Positions 22,676-36,606 of a DNA stretch of 64,000 nucleotides are shown in pieces (within the stretch, counting starts at the first letter, position 1; each line of letters starts with the position of its first letter). A model generated the notes under the pieces. The model worked only from the letters and a program-made list of their open reading frames with translations, was not told the origin of the DNA and searched no databases. This DNA is from Spisula solida (Eukaryota > Mollusca > Bivalvia > Venerida > Mactridae), in contig OX365953.1 of the NCBI GenBank assembly GCA_947247005.1, positions 315,001-379,000 of the forward strand, in the 5' to 3' direction. The translations under genes and the position numbers were made by a program.

Positions 22676-25216
22676 GTCAACATTATAGGTTCAGATTGAT
22701 AGGCGATGGCCCCCTACAGTATAGGTTCACATTGATAGGCGATAGCAGGCCCCCTACAGTATAGGTTCACATTGATAGGCGATAGCCCCCTACAGTATAG
22801 GTTCACATTGATAGGCGATAGCCCCCTACGGTATAGGTTCACATTGATAGGCGATAGCCCCCCTACGGTATAGGTTCACATTGATAGGCGATAGCCCCCT
22901 ACGGTATAGCTTCACATTGATAGGCGATAGCCCCCTACGGTATAGCTTCACATTGATAGGCTATAGCCCCGTACCGTATATGTAAACATTGATAGGCGAT
23001 GGCCCCATACAGTATATGTTCAAATTGATAGGTGACTAAGCCCCTTACTGTATAGGTTCACATTGATAGGCAATGACGCTGTTTAGTATAGGTTCACATT
23101 GATAGGCGATAGCCCCATATGGTATATGTTCGCATTGATAGGCGATTGGCCCCATATGGTATATGTTCGCATTGATAGGCTATGGCCCCATATGGTATAG
23201 ATTCAAATTGATAGGCAATAGCCCTGTTCAGTACATGTTCACATTGATAGGCGATAGCCCTGTACGGTATAGGTTCAAATTGATAGGCAATAGCCCTGTA
23301 CAGTATATGTTCACATTGATAGGCGATAGCCCTGTACGGTATAGGTTCACATTAACAGGCGATAGCCCTGTACAGTATATGTTCACATTGATAGGCGATA
23401 GCCCTGTACAGTATAGGTTAATTCACAATGATAGGCAATAGCGGTGTACGGTATAGGTTCACATTGATAGGCGATGGCCCCGTACGGTATAGGTTCACAT
23501 TGATAGGCGATGGCCCCGTACGGTATAGGTTCACATTGATAGGCGATGGCCCCGTACGGTATAGGTTCACATTGATAGGCGATAGCCCCTTACAGTATAG
23601 ATTCACATTGATAGGTGATAGCCCTGTACGGTATATGTTCGCATTGATAGGTGATAGCCCTGTACGGTATATGTTCGCATTGATAGGTGATAGCCCTGTA
23701 CGGTATATGTTCGCATTGATAGGTGATAGCCCTGTACGGTATATGTTCGCATTGATAGGCGATAGCCCCGTAAGGTATAGGTTCACATTGATAGGCGATG
23801 GCCCCGTACGGTATAGATTTAAATTGATAGGCAATAGCCCTGTACAGTAAAGGTTCACATTGATAGGCGATAGCCCGGTACGGTTTAGGTTCACATTGAT
23901 AGGCGATAGCCCCGTACGGTATAGGTTCACATTGATAGGCGAGAGTCTTGTACAGTAAAGGTTCACATTGTTAGGCGATAGCCCCGTACAGAATAGGTTC
24001 ACATTGATAGGCGATGGCCCCTACGGTATAGGTTAAAATTGATACGCAATAGCCCTGTACAGTAAAGGTTCACATTGATTGGCGATATACCTGTAAGGTA
24101 TAGGTTCACATTGATTGGCGATGGCCCCGTACGGTACAGGTTCACATTGATAGGCGATGGCCCCGTACGGTATAGATTCACATTGATAGGTGATAGCCCT
24201 GTACGGTATATGTTCGCATTGATAGGTGATAGCCCTGTACGGTATATGTTCGCATTGATAGGTGATAGCCCTGTACGGTATATGTTCGCATTGATAGGTG
24301 ATAGCCCTGTACGGTATATGTTCGCATTGATAGGCGATAGCCCCGTAAGGTATAGGTTCACATTGATAGGCGATGGCCCCGTACGGTATAGATTTAAATT
24401 GATAGGCAATAGCCCTGTACAGTAAAGGTTCACATTGATAGGCGATAGCCCGGTACGGTTTAGGTTCACATTGATAGGCGATAGCCCCGTACGGTATAGG
24501 TTCACATTGATAGGCGAGAGTCTTGTACAGTAAAGGTTCACATTGTTAGGCGATAGCCCCGTACAGAATAGGTTCACATTGATAGGCGATGGCCCCTACG
24601 GTATAGGTTAAAATTGATACGCAATAGCCCTGTACAGTAAAGGTTCACATTGATTGGCGATATACCTGTAAGGTATAGGTTCACATTGATTGGCGATGGC
24701 CCCGTACGGTACAGGTTCACATTGATAGGCAATGACGCTGTACAGTATAGGTTCATATTGATAGGCGATAGCCTTGTACAGTAAAGGTTCACATTGATAG
24801 GCGATAGCCCCGTACGGTATAGGTTCGCATTGATAGGCGATTGGCCCCATATGGTATATGTTCGCATTGATAGGCGATAGCCCCGTAAGGTATAGGTTCA
24901 CATTGATAGGCGATAGCCCTGTACGGTATAGGTTCACATTGATAGGCGATAGCCTCATACAGTATATGTTCACATTGATAGGCAATAACGCTGTACAGTA
25001 TAGGTTCACATAGATTGGCGATGGCCCTGTACAGTTTAGTTTCACATTGATAGGTGATGGCCTCGTATGGTATAGGTTCACATTGATAGGTGATGGCCTC
25101 GTGTGGTATAGGTTCACATTGATAGGCGATGTCCCCGTATGGTATAGGTTCACATTGATAGGCGATGGCCCGAATGGTATAGGTTCACATTGATAGGCTA
25201 TAGCCCTGTACAGTCA
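22676..25216. repeat. 36-bp satellite (about 70 copies)
   Basis: Unit close to GGTTCACATTGATAGGCGAT + AGCCCCGTACGGTATA. The period is a multiple of three and the unit lacks stops in two directions, so long frames appear on both strands (YRTGLSPINVNL on minus, YRFTLIGDGPVR on plus). A ~576-bp higher-order block (16 units) is repeated almost exactly: 23418-24002 and 23999-24577 share the same run of variants. Confidence 0.95.
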
Positions 25217-25248
25217 TATTGATAAGTGATGACTGAATGACTACGAGA

Positions 25249-25850
25249 ACAAGACTGCGTTCAATAAACGCGTATGCCCCCGTGGAAGCCTAGTCCATAA
25301 AAAAGTCAATCAGGGGCCATAATTCTGTTAAAATGTTAAATAGGAATAAATGGCTTTGTCAGTATAAGGGGCTTATGATGGTAAACAAGTATGTCAAGTT
25401 TGAAGACAACGCCTTCATACAAGATGAAATTTGGGTTAACAACAATTGGACGCTTAATAAGTCTAAGTCCAAAATTAGGTCAATGTGAAGGTCAAAATGA
25501 GGTTAGGTGATACAGGCCTGTGGAGAGTGTTCATATACAACATCCAGGCAAGTATTAAAGCTTTGTAGCAAGCCATAATGATGCTAGAAGAAACGGTCAA
25601 TTTAGGTTAACCAAGAATTTGGCCCTTCAATAAGTCTAAGTCCAAAATTAGGTCAAGGTGAAGGTCAAAATGGGGTTAGGTGATACAGGTGTGTGGAGAG
25701 TGTTCATATACAACATCCATGCAAGTATGAAAGCTTTGTAGCAAGCCATAATGTTGCTAGAAGAAACGGTCAGTTTGGGTTAACTGGACGGACGGACGAA
25801 CGGACAAGTGAATCACTATATACCTCCCGATCTATCGATACGGGGGCATA
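25249..25850. repeat. Interspersed repeat, 'aagactgcgttcaataaacg...gggggcata' family
   Basis: Begins AAGACTGCGTTCAATAAACG, contains two tandem internal blocks ('aagtccaaaattaggtcaa...gtgtggagagtgttcatata'), a GGACGGACGGACG block, and ends CGATCTATCGATACGGGGGC. Same family as 1935-2208, reversed. Confidence 0.8.
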
Positions 25851-25907
25851 AAAATGAAAATAAAAAAAATATATGAAATTCCCACTTTTATTACAGTAAA
25901 ATATAAC

Positions 25908-26208
25908 AAGACTGCGTTCAATAAACGCTTATGCCCCCTATGGAAGCCTTGTCCATAAATAAGTCTAAATCCAAAATTAGGTCAAGGTGAAGGTCAACAT
26001 GGGGTCAGGTGATACAGGCGCGTGGAGAGTGTTCATATACAACATCCATGCAAGTATGAAAGCTTTGTAGCAAGCCATATTAATGCTAGAAGAAACGGTC
26101 AATTTGGGTTAACAAGGACGGACGAACGGACGGACGGACGGATGAACGGACGGACAAACGGACAGGTGAATCACTATATGCCTCCCGATCTATCGATACG
26201 GGGGCATA
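25908..26208. repeat. Second copy of the same interspersed repeat
   Basis: Same start and end as the neighbour, with one internal block instead of two and a longer GGACGGACGGACGG run near 26115-26160. Confidence 0.8.
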
Positions 26209-28483
26209 AAAAAGACAATTTTGATAATAATTACTATTACATACATGACAATCATTATTATATAAATCCAAGTTAATCAACGAAGCTGGTTTAATGATCC
26301 AACTGTCCATCACATAAATCTTGATAAACCGTGCAAACACCAAAAGCACAAGAAATTCTATATGCAGTTTTAGTGGAGTTCAACACACACAAGTTACCTT
26401 CTGATGTACAAACAGACGAAAGTACAGACAGCACCGAGGTTATATATTTTGTGGGATCCAGAGGTCCTGGGTTTGATCCTATCTGCTCCACCTAACTCAG
26501 GTGTGAATTAGTTCCTCTGAGGGTGTTGTCTGTACATGTTCGATTTCCCTTGGTGCTGTATCTCGATGTTGGCTGCACACCAACCAGGCAAGAAATAGTC
26601 TCTCTGGGGAAGACTATAACCCAGGTTTTCAACTGTATCATTGCTAATAACAGAAATTCATTGAAACATAATTTCTTTTTAAATCTTTTTCAATGATAGC
26701 AGTTGAGATTTATTTGAAATCATAGTACAAGTTGAGCACAGCTTTTCTGGATATGTAACATGTATACAGTAAAATAATTTATGAGCAAAATGAACAAAAG
26801 ACTATGATTATGTAAAAACAATGGCTGAATCTCTTATAATAGCTCAGTATTACAATGTATAAATCGATTAATCAGGTTGGTCACTTGTTTACATAACATC
26901 GTGTACATCAACATTGCAATCTCTCTTATTAATTTGGTGGATGGCGGCAGGCTGACCCAGGGGAATTTAACATTTTTTACTTTTTCAAAGTCTAAATTCC
27001 CTCACTGGGAGATGCTTTACATACCCCCTGGATCAAAATTTCGGCCAAAGTCTAATTCCCCGAGACTCGGCACCATTCCGTCTGTCAAATTCCCACCTAT
27101 TGAGAACAGCCTTCTGTCAGAAGTCCCGTGTATGCCTGCCGCCCCCCCCCCCCCAAGGGGAAAACATTGATAAGTGCATAATGAGCCATTGATTTTCAAA
27201 ATGTATCAGTACATTACATTTGAGAAACACAACATTCAACTGAACTCGTATGGGTGGTATCACTTAACACTTTACTGTGGCTTGATTATACATGGCAGTA
27301 CACATCACACATTCATAGTCTTTTAGTAATGCAGCAGTCTGGTGTATTTTAAAACCATTTGGTAAGGACCATCTACAACACATAACCATGTACAAAGCTG
27401 CAGCAACTTCTCTTTTTTGTTTGAACCCTCGCATGTTGCACACATCTTCTTTCAGATACTAACTGAGCCTATATATCTACTGACATTTCATAACGCAGTG
27501 ATCTTGCATTACTTGTGGGGGAGGGCCCATCCAGTGGAATACATTTCTGCATTCTGAAACATATAAATACATACTATTATTTATAGCGGTAGCACGGTGG
27601 CCGAGTGGTTAGTGCTCTCGACTACCAATCCCGATGTCCCGGGTATGTTAATGAAACAAGGAGTTTATTCGAAAAGAGCTAGGGTAACGACACAGATTCT
27701 TTGTATCACACAAACTTTCTGTCTGAGACCCCCCTAGAAGCCAGAGGTCATTGGTGAATTAGGCAGGGATAAAACCGAATGGCCACTCCCCTACCAAATG
27801 TTGTTCATGATTTAATGAACACTTGACTCGTTGCTCCATTTTAATACACTAGCTTACTTTATTTTATGGGTTGTTTATAAAATACTTTAATATCTTACAC
27901 ATTTAGCAGTGGCTGACCAATATGTGTGGTTTATGAGCTTATTACAGCATTTAAACCTTAGTTCATGAATTTGTGAAGAACTATGGTTCATGAACTGTCG
28001 TGAACAGAAAATGGGACATTGACATATAGAACAGAAATGTAATGATCTGTTCATGAACAACAAAATGTGAATTATTCATGAATTCTGCTGGTGGGGTTTT
28101 AGGCAATGTATTAATACATACCGTAAATGAAGACTTTATATGTCAGTTTCTGTCCCTTTAAGCACTGTTGAATGGCTTTATAGTTTACTTGCAACCCTCC
28201 TGTTCCAGAACTTCTGCAGAAGCTTCTTGTATAACAATAAATTGGCTGAAATAAACAAAGAATTGTTGTAAACTAGAACTAGAACTTGAACCCCAACGGT
28301 GGCATATCTCATGGGAAGGGGATGGTAACATTTATGTCATCATTATTCAACTTCTCTAGCCATGTGAACAAAAGTTTTGGTTAAATGCAGTTAAAATTCC
28401 ATCATTTACAGTCATGTACATTGTATACACTGGGGCAGTCAGGTTTTGTAAAACTTTGAAGAAAATCCAGCAAATAAAACAAG
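26209..28483. other. Non-coding stretch with SINE-like pieces
   Basis: No supported gene. A box-B-like GGGTTTGATCC lies near 26468 in a SINE-like fragment. 27590-27830 is a tRNA-like SINE head (GTGGCCGAGTGGTTAGTGCT, box A) followed by a body. A run of 13 C occurs at 27142-27154. Confidence 0.5.
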
Positions 28484-30602
28484 ACTAAGTAACAAATTAA
28501 ATGAGACCGATTTCATTAACAGCTATGAAAACTGCAAGGAAATGAACAATCTCATCAAGCATGACTATATATGACCACATAACTAGATTAACTAAAAAAC
28601 TATATGACTGAGATATCATCAACAGCTGTGAAAACTGCAAGATAATATACAATATCACCACATGTGGCTATATATGACCTCATAACTAGACTAAGTAATA
28701 AACTATATGACTCAGATATCATTTACAGCTATGAAAACTGCAAGTAAATACCCAATCTGACAAATAGCGGCTAAATACGAGGGGTGATCAACAAATACGC
28801 GGAAAAATGCTACTTGTTACTTGTTACTTTATCAAAATTGAAGAAAATTGGTCTGGTAATAGATAGGAGTGATACAAATACATAACTATAAAAACATTGA
28901 GCCTAAGGAAATATTTGGTGAAAAAAACCCATAGAAACCGTAACGTCACTATGGCTACACCGGCCCAACTTCATCGCGACGTCGTTACATACATCATTAT
29001 CATTCGAGGCACAATTCATAATGTATAACGCATTAAATGATTCTCAAAAAATAGCTGTACAACCAGATACACTTCATAGACCTGTCAACCGAAAATCATT
29101 GTTTTTTTTCTTTGCAACTTGCATGTCAATTAGAAGAATTAGCTGCGGTAGAACATTAATATTTATGACATAAATTGACGTCGTATAGCCCATTCACAAG
29201 TCGGCATTGATTTCACATGGCTACATGTGAGAGAATATGCAAAACAGACACATGTTGTGTATGCTATAACATATGTGTTGTATTTTGCAATATTTTCATT
29301 GGTATTTTATGACATTTCATTCGCAACTCGAGTTTTCACCGCCGATTTCTATATAACACTCATTTTCAGCCAAAGACTTCGACGCAAACAGCTCTTTAAC
29401 GGACTTTTGACGTTAAAACATTTTTTTGAAATAATGAATGTTATATTTTATCATTGCATATTCATTACCCACCCTTTAGAAAATTATAATATTTCAAACG
29501 CACGAGTGATACGTCATCGTTTGCTACGTGCAACGTTGAAAAATATGAAAATTTGGGCCGCATGACGTCGAGTGACGTTGCCATAGGAAACTGCATTCGT
29601 TCTGACTTTGGTTAATATTGATGGTCAGCGATGAATCAATTTGAAATAAATTTATCTTCATGTTTATAAGGTTTCAACGACTTACAGTGACAAATAAAGA
29701 AATAACAGCACTTTTCCGCGTATTTGTTGATCACCCCTCGTATGAACTCATAACTAAACTAAGTAACAAATTATATGACTCAGATATCATTAACAGCTAT
29801 GAAAACTGCAAGTAAATGTACAATCTCACAAATAGCAACTATGAATGACCTTATAACTAGACTAAGTAACAAACTACATGACTCAGATATCTTCAACAGC
29901 TATGAAAACGGCAAGTTAATATACAATATCACCAAATGTGGCTATATATGACCTCATAACTAGACTAAGTAATAAACTATGATTAAGATATCATTAACAG
30001 CTATGAAAACTGCAAGTAAATAGTAAATACCCAATCTCACCAATCATGACTAAATATGACCTCATAACTAGACTAAGTAATAAACTATATGACAAAGATA
30101 TCATTAACAGCTATGAAAACTGCAAGTCAATACCGAATCTCACCTGAATAGCGGCTAAATATGACCTCATAACTAGACTAAGTAACAAACTATATGACTG
30201 AGATATCATTAACAGCTATGAAAACTGCAATCATGGCCATACATGACCTCATAACTAAACTAAGTAACAAATTATCTGTTTGAGATATCATTAACAGCTA
30301 TGAAAACTGCAAGTAAATACCCAATCTCACCAATAGCAACTATAAATGACCTAATAACTAGACAAACTATATGACTGAGATATCATTAACAGCTATGAAA
30401 ACTGCAATCATGGCCATACATGACCTCATAACTAGACTAAGTAACAAATTATGTGAGTCAGATATCATTAACAGCTATGAAAACTGCAAGTTAACGTACA
30501 ATCTCACCAATCATGACTATATATGACCTCATAACTAGACTATTATTAGTAACAAACTATATGACTGAGATATCATTAACAGCTATGAAATCTGCAAGTA
30601 AA
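28484..30602. repeat. ~100-bp tandem array (about 12 copies)
   Basis: Diverged units built on 'gatatcattaacagctatg' / 'aaaactgcaagtaaatac' and 'tgacctcataactagacta'. Unit length varies between about 80 and 110 bp. The array is interrupted by the mariner-like element at 28778-29740. Confidence 0.9.
28778..29740. mobile_element. Non-autonomous mariner-like element (963 bp)
   Basis: Inverted ends of 34 bp with one mismatch (CGAGGGGTGATCAACAAATA and on), flanked by TA at 28776-77 and 29741-42. Excising it with one TA rejoins a normal array unit (ctaaaTAtga...). The interior lacks a transposase. Ends resemble those of the element at 14050 but differ in sequence, so it is a separate family. Confidence 0.9.
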
Positions 30603-33251
30603 TGTACAAGAAGTATTTCAAGCCTTGTTTTATAGAGCTTTAACAAACAGGAGTCATTAACAAGTTTGTACAACTCTCTGTCTCATCTGAATGTACGTCT
30701 CTTCTAATATCCAACAGAAGTTCATATCTTTTCATGCAGAATAATAGTTTCACATCCCGTCAAAGAGAGAAACCCAACAATGATACGGTAGTGGTTTGGG
30801 GACATGTTCTGAGAATTATATGTACAGTACACAGTTTGGTTTTCTTTGATGGCACAACTTTCATACAGACTTGAATATTTGAATGTCTCAGATGGTGATT
30901 CTATAAACATCTATATCATGCCATCCGATAATTATTTTAATACCCTTCATACTCTTCTTTAGCAAGTATGCAAACTAGGTTTGACTACAAATCAACACCA
31001 GAGAGACACAAGTCATACTTCAGACCTTTGCTGAAGACTTATACATTGATCAGGTTGACAACATTATTACACTTAATAGACAAACATAGCGAACCTTTTT
31101 TGATCACCATTATATAGATTACGTCAAATTTGGAAAATCTAAACAGTACAACCAAACAACAAAGTTGCGAATCTGCGAATATATCAAGCAAATTTAAGCT
31201 AACATGAAAATACTCATGTCAAGTATCCACAACGGCTACCTACGACAAATCTGAAAAATATTTTGGCCCAAATATTTTTAAGATATTATATCTTGGCAAA
31301 TTCTACCTGTCTCATTCAACTATTATCAGACGTAGGCTTCCGGTAACTTAACGACCCATTAGCGTAACACAATACGCGTAACGTCATAATTTTGCGAAAT
31401 TCTATAGTTTGTACACGGTTAAAGGGGTCACCTTAATGCTATAATTTAACATCAGGCATATTTTTATTTCATGTTATATTTTTAATATATAACAAATTAA
31501 CATTAAATCATATTTCAAATGTAATACACATCACACTTTTGTATTCTGATGAATGTTATATCTGAATTATAAGACTAAAGTGTTAAGATATGAAAACAAG
31601 TGAACTAACATGGCCTTATATCGTCAAGGGAGCTTAGCATAATGAGATACACTAGCAGTTCTTGGGGACATGATCTATCTGGCTAGCTGGCTGCCGCCTA
31701 TGCCTCAATTTGATCAATCTGGCTTTGGGTATGTGGGGACCAAACCTTGAAGCATATTCTAGCTGGAGTCTGACACTAGAGTCTGGTAAGCGAGGGACTT
31801 AATGGACTTGGACTTGACCTTTATGTTCCTGCGAAGAAAACCCATTGTTTGGTTTGCAGTTTTAGTTGTCTTGACCTATTTAATAACTTATGTGCTCATA
31901 CTAGCAGGCGTCTTACATCCGGACACTTATGGCATATTTTTCACGATAACTCGAGAAATGTGTAAATCAAGTCATTGAAATTTCACCTGAACGAAGCTAG
32001 GTTCGTCTCTGAACTGAAGAGCTAATTTGTTTACTTCTTAAAATAGCTCAAGTGCATTTTTGAGGGCCGTTGTAGGGGTCACTTCATCATCTCAATATTA
32101 AGTCCAACAGGACCATCAATCCGGACACTGTGTTGTCGCGTTCAAAAGGCGTTAAATATCGAATTAAACTGTGTAATGAATCAAGGAAGAGCACAAGTAA
32201 ACGGTTTGTACAAAATTTGTACGATTTATCTCCCGTGAATATTGGAAAAATATCGATCGAAACTTAGCAGTAAAATGTTAAACGTTCACTTTTCTAAGCG
32301 GGCATTTTGATACAAAATGACATTGTACAATGTTTTTGAAACTCTGCACGTACTTTACTAAAGCTATATTTTCCTGGTTTATCTGTTAGAAAACATTGCA
32401 TCGGCTTACCAAGGACAGTAGTTTACATTTCGGGGCTGCGCAGATGTATTGCACATGAGCAGTTAAACTATTTTCGACTTCCCCCGTAATGTAAACAAGC
32501 TTCGCGAGTGCAGACGAAAATAAATGCGACATTTCTTGTAAAATATTTAACTTTAATCGTTGCTACTTTGTTGTGTTGACAAAAATCAAGCGTCTAATTG
32601 ATTGACAACAGATGATCAAAATTAATGGCCGCTATAAAGCGTTTTTGAGTCTGTCCGGATTGGTGGTCGTCCGGATTTGGTGGCCGAGTTTTTAGTTAGT
32701 TGATAGTTAGTCTGGCTGAAGCTTCGTGTGGTGCCACTATATACGGAATCGTCCTACTCGCAAGGGTGCTCGATTGGGCATAGATGGTACTGCTGGGTTT
32801 TGGTTAGACTAGTTGAGATAGTGAAAGTTGATTTCATTGGTAGAACGAAGTGATAATTCTGTTGGACCAGCGTTTGGCTCTTGCTGTCTGCGCAGTTAGA
32901 TTAACGTGACGTCTGAGAAGCAGCATAGACAGTACGTCTTTTGTGGGTGTTTGAGGTAGCGTGTTTCTAGTGGTTTAGACGACAGTGGATTTTGTTCGTC
33001 TGGTTAGGAGGTTAGGGCGAACTACTGTTAGTGGTAGCTGGAAACGTTACAAGGTCCCACAAGGTGTCTTGTTGTTCAAAGCTGAGTCATACATGAGTCT
33101 GTGTTAGGTTTACTGGTGTTGTTCTACTGGTTTGAAGTTGTATTGTTGAGCTACGCGGCTGTGTCTGGAGAATCTGTTTAGTTGAAGAGCTGTTTCTCTC
33201 TGTTGCTATTTCTGTTAAATTTAGTATACACCACGGTACGTTTGAGCTATT
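30603..33251. other. Non-coding stretch with mobile-element remnants
   Basis: On the minus strand near 31690-31800 a LINE ORF2 trace is readable (RLQLEYASRFGPHIPKARL). A possible MITE at 32112-32667 has inverted ends ACCATCAATCCGGACA and TGTCCGGATTGGTGGT. No gene recognised. Confidence 0.5.
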
Positions 33252-35745
33252 CTGAAGTTGACTAGTTCAAAACTCTCTCTCTTTCACTCTTAAGCTCTAG
33301 TCCCAAGTCAAAATGAAAGGCAGTTTCTTGGCAGTTTTTTAGCCTTCACAGTTCTTGTTTTTAACAGTTATTTAGAAGTTCACTAACCTTCAAGAGCTAG
33401 CAGTAGCATAGTAAAAATTAGGCAGTTTTTTAGGCATCACAGATTGAGAACAGTTTCTAAGCAGTACTCAAGCAGTTCACAGGCAGTTATTTTCACGAAA
33501 TATGCAAATTAGATTCCAAATAACTGCTAAGAAACTGCTTAACCGTCCCCTTATATGGAAAAAGACACGCCCAAAAATGTCACATGATCAATTAGAAGTT
33601 CAATTGAACTGCTAAAAAACTTTTAGAAAACTGCTGTCAAAATATGGCTAGAATAACTACATCTATATAAACAGATTCTAAAATTTGAATTGAAATTCTT
33701 TAATGTAAATCAATACCACCATGAATGGTGCTTTCATAAAAGCAAACATTCATTATAATATTTACACAGTCAATCACAAATCCTCTCACAATCTCTTCTG
33801 TTGGATGTCCACTTCTAAAAGTAATATTGTCCAAAGTTTTGTTTTTCATTTTCAAGCACTTTTTGGAGAAAGAACTCAAACTTATATGCACATTTTAAGA
33901 CTGTGTGAATGTTTAAACCTGACAGAAATGTTCATGCATCCTTTTTTATAATCACTACAAACACCTACACAGGTGGATGCTTGGCGAGTTTCCTTCTAAG
34001 ATTTGGAATTTTGTTGGTGATTGTACTATTGAAGTCCACTGATGATGGTACGTACCTCCCACCAATTTTTTCCACAGTAGTAACTATCATTATATCACAA
34101 CAGTGTTAATTAACTCCTTTGAGTTTTAATTGCTACTATATTACACACCTTATGGTACAAATTCTATACTAATGATAACCGTTGCTGTGGTCAGTTGTTA
34201 TCAGTAAATCTATTTTTAGCACTTTCTCTATTTCTGAATCCCTCCTATACTCGGAAGAAAAAAAAGTAGAAGAGGATTCGCGCACGCCAATTACTATCAG
34301 AAATCACGAACACAAGTGAACGTCATCATGACGTTTGATATTAAGGGGGAGAACTAAATGACGTCCCATTATCTAAAAAGTGTAGGGATTGTGTCCCTTA
34401 GACGATTAAAATATTTTTCTACGTCATGACGTCATATATGACGCAATAAATGTCAAAACAAGCATCTGGGATATACTTTCATTTCGAGGTAAACAAACAT
34501 GGTAGAGAGGCATAAATTACTTACACATGGTATATCGAAGCTGTAGTTTGGCTATTTTACTTAGGAATCTCACAGACGAATATATCACATAAGATAGGCA
34601 TGCCTACAACTACACTGTCAGGTATTTTAAATAGTTTTAGGCGATGTGACAAAACAGAGAATCTTCCGAGAAAGGGCGTTCAAGTAAAAATTCCCTGAGC
34701 GTGACGTCCACAACCTTTGAGGATGGTTAAAGACAACAGAAAACGGACTCAATCCGCATATTAACTGTGGTAGATTGAAACATAAATACCAAAGGTTAAA
34801 TTAAAATACTAGAAGATAACCTCTGGCCAGTTGTACATTGATTTCATCAGCAAGCTTTTTATGCGAAGGTGTATACCCCTATAGATAGAGCCCGTGTTTT
34901 GAGTAAATATAAGGCCAGAAATCGTTTTCATTCCATAGCGTAGCTAGCCAAGAGCCCGGACCTTAATATTATTCAGATCGTTTGGTATAGATTGAAGAGG
35001 CAAATCAAAACTCGCCCAAAACTAGTTGACACTAGAGAATGACCAAAAACTCGCCCTCGGAGACACCTCGATAAACACTCCTAAAACTACTTTAAAAACC
35101 TGAATTCCAGCATACCAAAGCGAATTCATAAAACATGATTTAATCAACTGACTACATCACAAAATATTAAGATCAGTCTATTCATATTATTAACATTACA
35201 CAGCGTTTAATTTTGAGCATATTTTTACATGACGTCGGCCATGTTGTTTTGTGACGCAGGTCTGTAGTTCATTTACAATTTTCACCTTACAGTTTGTATT
35301 TTTACCCATACGTTTGATGCTGAGGCTGGCATTTTATGGTTTCATTAAACATGTGTGAAATATGCAATAAAGAGGGCTTTAATTACGTTTTAAACACTGA
35401 AATTGCCACATAAATGCTGTCGTTTTCGCGTGCTATACTTCCTTTCCTTGTATCCGGAGTGAGGCTGGCCGCTTCATTCTGATCACCTCGGCTTTTAGGC
35501 ATTGCAATAGAGGCGGAGATAAACGGAAATGGCCGAGCTTTTACGATTGTGGCCGCTTAAGCACTTAACAAAATGAAATACATTCATTCCTATTCGATTT
35601 AGTAGGAACCTACTTATTCGATTTAGGTGGAACCTCTATGGCGTATGGTTAGGGTCAAAACTCGTATTTAGTAGGTACCTACTAATTATATAGTAGGTAC
35701 CTACTAAATAATTAGTAGGTATAGTTGGGATTCCATCAGCACTTA
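33252..35745. repeat. Left arm of a ~2.5-kb inverted repeat
   Basis: The sequence from CTGAAGTTGACTAGTTC at 33252 to CCATCAGCAC near 35745 reappears reversed as 37715-38446 plus 62211-64000. Right-arm pairing reaches the last base of the window, so the repeat may extend further. Contents: repeated 'cagttttttag'/'cagtt' motifs (33300-33640), a 63-codon minus frame (33700-33891) kept in both arms, CRE-like TGACGTCA near 34430, a Tc1-like transposase remnant, and TAGTAGGTACCTACTA palindromes near 35670-35720. Confidence 0.9.
34499..35140 (+). pseudogene. Tc1-like transposase remnant (left arm)
   Basis: Starts MVERHKLLTHGI, then after a frameshift gives the HTH region (SQTNISHRIGMPTTTLSGIL) and DKTENLPRKGV. 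The middle is shortened and much of the DDE core is missing. The end keeps SPDLNIIQIVWYRLKRQIK and SSIPKRIHK, hallmarks of Tc1 transposases. Several stops; not functional. Confidence 0.85.
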
Positions 35746-35751
35746 ATTGGA

Positions 35752-36606
35752 AAACACAAGTACAAATGACACTCAGGAAATGCAACTCATTATTATACTT
35801 ACTCATGAGAATTAAACAGTTTTTAAACCTACATACTAGAAAAATGTTTTTCAATGCATATATTCTGCCGCATTTAGACTACTGTTGTTCTATTTGGGGG
35901 AACTGTACCACCGATCTTTCGAATGATATATACAAATTTCAAAAACGTGCTGCTCGAATTATTTTAGACAGAGATTTTGATACAACAACAGATGAGTTAT
36001 TCTTGCAATTGAATTGGATGAAATTTTCAGACAGAGTTAATTATAAAAAGGCAATTCTAGTATACAAATCTGTAAACGGCTTTCTCCCAAAATACATGGA
36101 GCAACTATTTACATATCATGAAAACAGATCATTGAGATCATTTGAACAAAGACTACTTGCGGTTCCAAAGCCCAGACTTGAATTTTGCAGAAAATCATTA
36201 TCATACTCGGGTGCCAAATTATGGAACGTTCTTCCTTACCATGTAAGAACATCTGCAAATGTTAACTCATTTAAAAGCAATTATTTGAAGTGGTGGTTTT
36301 CTGGTGGTCAAACAAATTTCTCTCACACTGCATGAAGAGATACATTAATTATTACCTATTAAAACTGTTCAATGGAATTTATGCAACAATTAAATGTGTT
36401 ATATATCAGGTTATATAGTTTGCTTAATAACATTTCTTAACATTTCATTTTTTACTTTCTTTCAGCTGTGTAAATATGTATATATTAATATTACTTTGCC
36501 TTTGTACACATACTATGTCAATGTTATATGTATGAGGCTCACAGGGAAGACTGGGTTTACCCAACTGTGTTGCCTCTTTAAATAAAGTCTTTATTATTAT
36601 TATTAT
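35752..36606 (+). pseudogene. 5'-truncated LINE with 3' ATT tail
   Basis: A 189-codon frame (35766-36335) encodes the ORF2 C-terminal part: FFNAYILPHLDYCCSIWGNC, FQKRAARIILDRDF, SGAKLWNVLPYHVRTSANVN. It is followed by a 3' UTR ending AAATAAAGTCTTTATTATTA and a short ATT run, the usual tail of such LINEs. It lies in the spacer between the inverted-repeat arms. No RT core remains. Confidence 0.87.

Noticed and set aside
23418..25153. Long frames (up to 194 codons) of YRTGLSPINVNL-type repeats as a real repeat protein
   Set aside because: They exist on both strands because a 36-bp satellite unit happens to lack stops. No start context, flanking exons or non-repeat domain. Kept only as a finding to test.
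26877..27170. 97-codon frame ending in APPPPRGK
   Set aside because: The proline run is a C13 homopolymer; no domain and a shadow frame exists on the other strand.
27590..27640. Functional tRNA gene
   Set aside because: Only a box-A-like head (GTGGCCGAGTGGTTAG) is present; the cloverleaf and box B are broken and SINE-like sequence follows.
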